Below are positions 58,648 through 64,000 of a DNA stretch of 64,000 nt, one piece after another. The position numbers were made by a program, and so were the translations under genes. The stretch covers positions 1 to 64,000 of the forward strand of contig JAEWMQ010000005.1 in the NCBI GenBank assembly GCA_023393125.1. Direction: 5' to 3'. The DNA comes from Bacillota bacterium. Its GTDB lineage: Bacteria > Bacillota > Clostridia > Lachnospirales > Cellulosilyticaceae. Below the pieces are notes generated by a model. It was not told where the DNA came from and did not search any database. It saw only the letters and a list, made by a program, of their open reading frames with translations. How positions within the stretch are numbered: the stretch's first letter is position 1; the number at the start of each line of letters is the position of its first letter.

Positions 58648-61523
58648 ACTTTATAGAGGAATTACAAAAGGGACTCCACACAGGTTTTATTAATTTTCAA
58701 AAAATATCTTTAGAGGAGTATCAGCCTAGCTTATTAGTTAATGATAGGAAAGAAGAAAAGAAGGTATTAACTACTCTAATTAAGGAGTTAAAAGAATGTG
58801 ATGCCTTCTACTTTTCTGTAGCATTCATCACTAATAGCGGAGTTGCTTCTATCATTAATGCTTTAAAAGAATTAGAGGAAAGAGGCGTAAAGGGGAAGAT
58901 TATTGCGTCGCAGTATCAGAACTTTACACAGCCACAGGCACTTAGGCGATTAAAGTCGCTTACCAATATTGAGCTTAAAATTGTAACAGAAGATAATTTC
59001 CATGCTAAGAGTTATATTTTTAGAAAAGGTACTAGATTTACTCTAATTATTGGGAGTAGCAATCTAACTCAAAATGCACTCAGCTATAACAAAGAATGGA
59101 ACTTAAAGGTGTCATCAGCGGAGGATGGCGACCTTTTGCAGTATACCATGAAAGAGTTTAATCGTACCTTTAATGGAGCTTTAGAAGTAACAGATGAGTG
59201 GTTAGAGGACTATGAGAAAATTTATAAGGAACAATATAAGGCAAGTAAGCAGGTAATGTACGATGTGCAAACTACCAAGACAATCTTACCTAATAAGATG
59301 CAGTTAGAAGCATTAGAGTCCTTAGAAAAGCTGAGAAATGAAGGGAAGGATAAGGCCCTTTTAATCTCTGCTACAGGAACAGGTAAAACTTATTTTTCAG
59401 CTTTTGATGCCAAGAGGGTTAATCCAAAAAGACTTTTATTTGTGGTACATAGAGAAAATATTACAAGGGCTTCTCTAAGGAGCTATAAGAAGATATTTGG
59501 CCGAGACGTTACAATGGGAATACTTAGTGGTAATAGCAAGGAGTATGAAGCTAGGTTTTTATTTTCTACAGTTCAGACCTTGTCGAAAGACTATATTTTA
59601 GAACAGTTTGCACCAGATCATTTTGATTATATTGTCATAGATGAAGTACATAGATCAGGTTCTAGTAGTTATGAAAAGATATTAAAGCATTTTAAACCTA
59701 AATTCTTGTTAGGCATGTCAGCTACACCAGAACGTACAGATGGTTATGATATCTATAAGACTTTTGATTATAATATTGCGTATGAGATTAGGCTAAATAA
59801 AGCTCTAGAGGAGCAAATGCTATGTCCTTTCCATTACTACGGGGTTAGTGAACTAGAAATAGAGGGACAGGTTATAGATGAGAAAACAGCATTTAACCAT
59901 CTAGTATGTGACGCCAGGGTGCAACACATTTTAGATAAAGCCAAGCTGTACGGTTGTGATCATGGCAGGGTAAAGGGCCTAGTTTTTTGCAGTAGTGTTA
60001 AAGAAGCTAAGGAACTTTCGGAGCAGTTTAATCGAAGGAATTATCAAACCGTTGCCTTAGATGGTAGCAGTAGTGAGGCTGAAAGAGAAGCAGCTATTGA
60101 AAAGCTAGAGAAGGACGAAAGAGAAGGCGAGTATTTAGATTATATCTTTACTGTAGATATCTTTAATGAAGGGGTAGATATTCCCTCAGTTAATCAAATA
60201 ATTATGCTACGTCCCACTCAGTCTTCTATTGTATTTGTGCAGCAATTAGGACGTGGGTTAAGGAAAAGTGAAGGTAAGGAATATGTAGTAGTGATTGACT
60301 TTATTGGAAACTATGCCAATAACTTTTTGCTGCCAATTGCTTTATATGGGGACAATTCCTTTAATAAAGATCATCTTAGAAAGCTAATAAGTAGTGGAAG
60401 CTGTAGTATACCAGGTGTTTCTACAGTGAACTTTGACCGTATTACTAAAGAGCGTATTTACGAAGCTATTAATAACACTAACATGGCTACCAAGAAAGCA
60501 TTAGTAGAAGAGTATAGGCTTTTGAAATTCAAATTAGGCAGAATTCCTAAAATGATGGATTTCATAAGACATGGAAGCCGTGATCCTTTTGCTTTTGTAG
60601 AGTACTCAGGCTCTTACTATCAGTTTGTGGTAGCTATTGATGAGGAGCAAGTAGCTGATTTGTCACAAGTAGAAAAGGCTCATCTAGAATTTTACTCTAA
60701 GGAATTAGGCAGTGGTAAACGCATAGAGGAACTGATACTACTTGAAGCCCTTATAAATAATGAGTCCTTAACTAAAGCCAGCTTACAAGAGGGTATAAAA
60801 GAAGAATATGGCTATGAGCCCACGGAGGCAACTTTAGTATCTACTACACGTTATTTAAACGGTGACTTTTTTAAGAAACAAGACCAAGATAAGTATGCAA
60901 AGCCTCATAGTGTTTTAACAGAAGGTGAATCATTTAAGAGAAGCGAGGCATTAAGAAGCGACCTTGAAAATCCTATCTTTAAAGCTTATCTTTTAGACCT
61001 TATAGCGTATGCCTTGGACCGATTTAATAGAGCCTATAAGCTAGAACATTATGAAAAAGGTTTTATTAGATATCAAAAGTATTCAAGAAAAGATGTATGT
61101 CGCATTTTAAATTGGGAAAATGATGAGTCTTCCACGATGTACGGTTATCGCATCAAGTATAATACATGTCCTATTTTTGTAACCTATCATAAGCAAGAAG
61201 ATATTAGTGAAAGTACAAAGTATGAGGATTGTTTCCTTAATAAAAAGCAATTTAGCTGGATGACTAGAAGTGGTGTTACTACTGAGTCAAGGGAAGCTAT
61301 TACGATTAGAGACCATGCAAAGCTAGGTCTTCGCATCCCTTTGTTTGTTAAAAAGAGTGATGGTGAAGGGTCAGATTTCTACTATATGGGAGATGTAGAA
61401 CCTATGGCATTAGCGGGGACAACGATTAAAAATGATAAAGGTGAGGATAAACCTATTGTCAACATCATCTTTGATATGGCACATAGTGTACCTGATCATT
61501 TATATGATTATTTGACTCAGTAA
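58644..61523 (+). CDS. PLD-nuclease / DEAD-box helicase / DUF3427 protein
   Basis: A 959-residue multidomain protein. Residues about 40-180 are a phospholipase D-type nuclease domain (H120 and K122 in FHAKSYIF, then IIGSSNLT). Residues about 215-560 form an SF2 helicase: Walker A ATGTGKT (243-249), DEVH (333-336), MSATPERTDG near 357, and QQLGRGLRKSEGKEYVVVID near 535-554. The remaining ~380 residues match DUF3427 (RYQKYSRKDVCRILNWENDE near 815, ending with MAHSVPDHLYDY). It overlaps the Nudix gene by 4 nt. Enzymes of this layout resemble restriction- or repair-type nuclease-helicases; no methylase adjoins. Confidence 0.9.
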   Translation: MNFIEELQKGLHTGFINFQKISLEEYQPSLLVNDRKEEKKVLTTLIKELKECDAFYFSVAFITNSGVASIINALKELEERGVKGKIIASQYQNFTQPQALRRLKSLTNIELKIVTEDNFHAKSYIFRKGTRFTLIIGSSNLTQNALSYNKEWNLKVSSAEDGDLLQYTMKEFNRTFNGALEVTDEWLEDYEKIYKEQYKASKQVMYDVQTTKTILPNKMQLEALESLEKLRNEGKDKALLISATGTGKTYFSAFDAKRVNPKRLLFVVHRENITRASLRSYKKIFGRDVTMGILSGNSKEYEARFLFSTVQTLSKDYILEQFAPDHFDYIVIDEVHRSGSSSYEKILKHFKPKFLLGMSATPERTDGYDIYKTFDYNIAYEIRLNKALEEQMLCPFHYYGVSELEIEGQVIDEKTAFNHLVCDARVQHILDKAKLYGCDHGRVKGLVFCSSVKEAKELSEQFNRRNYQTVALDGSSSEAEREAAIEKLEKDEREGEYLDYIFTVDIFNEGVDIPSVNQIIMLRPTQSSIVFVQQLGRGLRKSEGKEYVVVIDFIGNYANNFLLPIALYGDNSFNKDHLRKLISSGSCSIPGVSTVNFDRITKERIYEAINNTNMATKKALVEEYRLLKFKLGRIPKMMDFIRHGSRDPFAFVEYSGSYYQFVVAIDEEQVADLSQVEKAHLEFYSKELGSGKRIEELILLEALINNESLTKASLQEGIKEEYGYEPTEATLVSTTRYLNGDFFKKQDQDKYAKPHSVLTEGESFKRSEALRSDLENPIFKAYLLDLIAYALDRFNRAYKLEHYEKGFIRYQKYSRKDVCRILNWENDESSTMYGYRIKYNTCPIFVTYHKQEDISESTKYEDCFLNKKQFSWMTRSGVTTESREAITIRDHAKLGLRIPLFVKKSDGEGSDFYYMGDVEPMALAGTTIKNDKGEDKPIVNIIFDMAHSVPDHLYDYLTQ

Positions 61524-61552
61524 ATGAGGCATTTTCTATTGTAAAGAAAACA

Positions 61553-61605
61553 GTTAAAAGAGGCTTTCTCAAAAGGTACAACTTTTGAGAAAGCCTCTTT
61601 TAGCG
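61553..61605 (+). terminator. Terminator after the helicase gene
   Basis: AAAAGAGGCTTTCTCAAAAG / CTTTTGAGAAAGCCTCTTTT hairpin, near perfect. Confidence 0.85.
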
Positions 61606-61754
61606 GATGTAAAGATAAAGGTGAGCTTATAAGAGACTATGAGTTTTATTTAATTATTATATAATAAGGCTTATATTTAAAATGATTTGAGTGTAGTAAG
61701 CATGTTTAAAAATACATATCAGTATAAAAATATGCAATAAACAAGCTAAATACT

Positions 61755-61783
61755 TTGTGATGAGTGTATAATTATGCTATACT
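61755..61783 (+). promoter_or_regulatory. Probable carB promoter
   Basis: TTGTGA, 17 nt, then TATACT (61778-61783), 88 nt before the start. The 61606-61870 gap holds no gene. No PyrR-binding anti-antiterminator or T-box pattern could be recognised in the short leader. Confidence 0.6.
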
Positions 61784-61870
61784 AGTAATTAATGAAAAGT
61801 CTAAATAATATACTTTAATTAGTAATTTGTTTTGATTATCATCAATTTCAATTTTGGAGGATCGTGATTA

Positions 61871-64000
61871 ATGGAGAGTAAAAAGGTTTTAATTATTGGT
61901 TCAGGTCCTATTATTATAGGTCAAGCTTGTGAGTTTGATTATTCAGGAACGCAGGCATGTAAGGCACTAAGAAATTTAGGTCATCAAATTATTTTAGTTA
62001 ATTCTAATCCCGCAACGATTATGACTGATCCAGATATTGCAGATATTACCTATATTGAACCTCTCAACGCAGAGCGTCTCGAAGAAATTATCGCGAAAGA
62101 ACGTCCAGACTGTTTACTTCCCAATCTAGGAGGTCAATCAGGTCTTAATTTATGCTCTGAGCTCAATCAACTAGGCATTTTAAAGAAATATAATGTAGAA
62201 GTTATAGGTGTTCAAGTAGATGCCATTGAAAGAGGCGAAGACCGTATTGAATTCAAAAAGACCATGAATACCTTAGGCATTGAAATGGCTAGAAGTGAAG
62301 TGGCTTATACTGTAGAAGAAGCTTTAGCTATTGCTGAGCAGTTAGGTTATCCTGTTGTACTTAGACCAGCTTACACCATGGGAGGTGCAGGTGGTGGTTT
62401 GGTTTATAACACAGAAGAACTTAAATCTGTTTGTGCTAGGGGACTTCAAGCTAGCTTAGTAGGGCAGGTTTTAGTAGAAGAGTCTATCTTAGGCTGGGAA
62501 GAGCTAGAATTAGAAGTTGTACGTGATGCTAAAGGAAATATGATTACAGTATGCTTTATCGAAAATATTGACCCATTAGGCGTACATACAGGCGACTCTT
62601 TTTGCTCAGCACCGATGCTTACTATCTCAGAAGATGTTCAGCAAGAACTTCAGCGTCAGGCTTACAAAATTGTAGAGGCTATAGAAGTTATAGGTGGTAC
62701 CAATGTACAGTTCGCACGTCATACAGAAACAGGTCGTATCATTGTTATCGAGATTAATCCAAGGACCTCTCGTTCCTCCGCTCTTGCTTCTAAAGCAACA
62801 GGTTTCCCTATTGCTCTTGTATCAGCTATGTTAGCGACTGGGCTTACCTTAGCAGATATTCCTTGTGGTAAATATGGTACTTTAGATCAGTACAAACCAG
62901 ATGGGGATTATGTGGTTATTAAATTTGCTCGCTGGGCTTTTGAGAAGTTTAAAAATGCAGAAGATAAACTGGGCACACAAATGCGTGCTGTAGGGGAAGT
63001 TATGAGTATTGGTAAAACTTATAAGGAAGCTTTCCAAAAAGCTATCAGGAGCCTTGAAACAGGTCGTTATGGTTTAGGCTTTGCTAAAGACTTTAATCAA
63101 TTAACGAAAAAAGAACTTTTAGCTAAACTTCATGTGCCAACCAGTGAAAGACAATTCATTATGTATGAAGCCCTTAGAAAAGGTGCTACTGTAGAAGAAC
63201 TCTTTAACCTTACCAAAATTAAACCTTATTTCATTGAGCAAATGAAAGAATTAGTAGAAGAAGAAAATGCTCTCATTGCTATGAAAGGAACTTTCCCTTC
63301 TAAAGAAATTCTTCTTAAAGCAAAACAAGATGGTTTCTCAGACAAATACTTAGCTAAAATCCTAGAAATCTCTGAGGAAGAAGTAAGAGCTAAATGCCTT
63401 CTATATGGTATTACAGAAGCATGGGAAGGAGTTCATGTAAGTGGTACATCTGATTCGGCTTATTACTATTCAAGCTACCATATTAAAGATGAGATCAAGA
63501 TAAACACAGACAAACCTAAAATTATGATTTTAGGAAGTGGGCCTAATCGCATTGGTCAAGGTATTGAATTTGACTATTGCTGCGTACATGCGGCTACTGC
63601 ACTTAAGGAATTAGGGTTTGAAACCATTATGGTCAATTGTAACCCAGAGACTGTTTCAACAGATTATGATACCTCTGATAAGCTTTACTTTGAGCCTCTT
63701 ACTTTAGAAGATGTTTTAAGTATTCATGAAAAAGAAAAACCTCTGGGTGTCATTGCACAGTTTGGTGGTCAAACCCCTCTTAACTTAGCGGCAGACCTTA
63801 AAAAGGCTGGTGTTAATATTCTAGGTACAAGTCCAGAAACTATTGACTTTGCAGAAGATAGAGATTTATTTAGAGCCATGATGGAAAAGCTAGAAATTCC
63901 TATGCCAGAGTCTGGAATGGCTGTCAACGTAGAAGAAGCCATAGCCATTGCAAAGCGCATTGGTTATCCAGTCATGGTGAGACCTTCTTATGTATTAGGC
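61871..64000 (+). CDS. carB: Carbamoyl-phosphate synthase large subunit (3' end outside window)
   Basis: First 710 codons of a gene running off the right edge; the frame is open throughout. It makes carbamoyl phosphate from bicarbonate, ammonia and ATP for pyrimidine and arginine synthesis. KKVLIIGSGPIIIGQACEFD (residues 4-23) starts the first ATP-grasp half; LRPAYTMGGAGGG near 167-179 and EINPRTSRSSALASKATG near 299-316 are its active-site strands. The second half begins near 555 with KIMILGSGPNRIGQGIEFDY, and RPSYVLG closes the window. GGAGG lies 11 nt before ATG 61871. carA is not directly upstream, unlike the usual carAB order. Confidence 0.95.
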   Translation, partial: MESKKVLIIGSGPIIIGQACEFDYSGTQACKALRNLGHQIILVNSNPATIMTDPDIADITYIEPLNAERLEEIIAKERPDCLLPNLGGQSGLNLCSELNQLGILKKYNVEVIGVQVDAIERGEDRIEFKKTMNTLGIEMARSEVAYTVEEALAIAEQLGYPVVLRPAYTMGGAGGGLVYNTEELKSVCARGLQASLVGQVLVEESILGWEELELEVVRDAKGNMITVCFIENIDPLGVHTGDSFCSAPMLTISEDVQQELQRQAYKIVEAIEVIGGTNVQFARHTETGRIIVIEINPRTSRSSALASKATGFPIALVSAMLATGLTLADIPCGKYGTLDQYKPDGDYVVIKFARWAFEKFKNAEDKLGTQMRAVGEVMSIGKTYKEAFQKAIRSLETGRYGLGFAKDFNQLTKKELLAKLHVPTSERQFIMYEALRKGATVEELFNLTKIKPYFIEQMKELVEEENALIAMKGTFPSKEILLKAKQDGFSDKYLAKILEISEEEVRAKCLLYGITEAWEGVHVSGTSDSAYYYSSYHIKDEIKINTDKPKIMILGSGPNRIGQGIEFDYCCVHAATALKELGFETIMVNCNPETVSTDYDTSDKLYFEPLTLEDVLSIHEKEKPLGVIAQFGGQTPLNLAADLKKAGVNILGTSPETIDFAEDRDLFRAMMEKLEIPMPESGMAVNVEEAIAIAKRIGYPVMVRPSYVLG

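Noticed and set aside
1..64000. tRNA or rRNA genes
   Set aside because: No cloverleaf with a GTTCRANNC arm and no rRNA signature sequence was seen on either strand.

Overview
The window reads as chromosomal DNA of a low-GC, Gram-positive anaerobe of the class Clostridia. This rests on strong AGGAGG-type ribosome binding sites, A/T-rich intergenic DNA, many hairpin-plus-T-run terminators, ferredoxin-based enzymes, an Amt-PII fusion, a clostridial sulfate operon of the APS-reductase type, and small DUF1659/DUF2922 genes. A Lachnospirales/Cellulosilyticum-like fibre-degrading gut bacterium would fit the GH43, GH2 (LacLM) and GHL10 genes. That placement is inference, because no rRNA is present.

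Layout. 1-10.5 kb: the 5' part of a GH43 glycosidase (minus strand), a TetR regulator with an oleate hydratase, an iron alcohol dehydrogenase, an EFR1-type flavodoxin/ferredoxin, a trkA-trkH potassium uptake pair overlapping by 50 nt, and a secreted GHL10 glycosidase with SH3b and stalk domains. 10.5-24 kb: an accessory zone with a HipA-like kinase, a WYL regulator, an exonuclease, an HNH protein, several unrecognised proteins, a 40-residue membrane peptide and decayed gene fragments. It holds two full copies and one deletion derivative of an apparently structured non-coding RNA, each next to a ~200 bp imperfect palindrome. 24-36 kb: an RCC1-like lipoprotein, a split beta-galactosidase lacLM with the classical 17-nt overlap, and an array of [leader - DUF1659 - DUF2922 - Rpn-tail] units with intact and broken copies.

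36-64 kb is mostly metabolic. It holds DAHP synthase, then a LysR regulator divergent from a cysteine desulfidase (cyuA) with a complete opp peptide ABC transporter. Next come an Amt-PII ammonium transporter and an eight-gene sulfate operon (sbp-cysTWA-aprAB-cysDN) behind a near-consensus promoter. Sulfate is imported, activated to APS by CysDN and reduced to sulfite by the AprAB-like pair. The cyuA/opp block is consistent with cysteine or peptide use as the other sulfur and nitrogen supply. The window ends with a Nudix hydrolase translationally coupled to a PLD-helicase-DUF3427 protein, and the first 710 codons of carB.

The most unusual content is non-coding. The ~465-nt RNA candidate on the minus strand (12427-12890 and 15644-16110) has a conserved enclosing helix, an apical stem whose sequence changes between copies while pairing is kept, and a 9-13 bp pseudoknot. 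The second notable theme is repeated shuffling of the DUF1659/DUF2922/Rpn cassettes, including a precise microhomology deletion.
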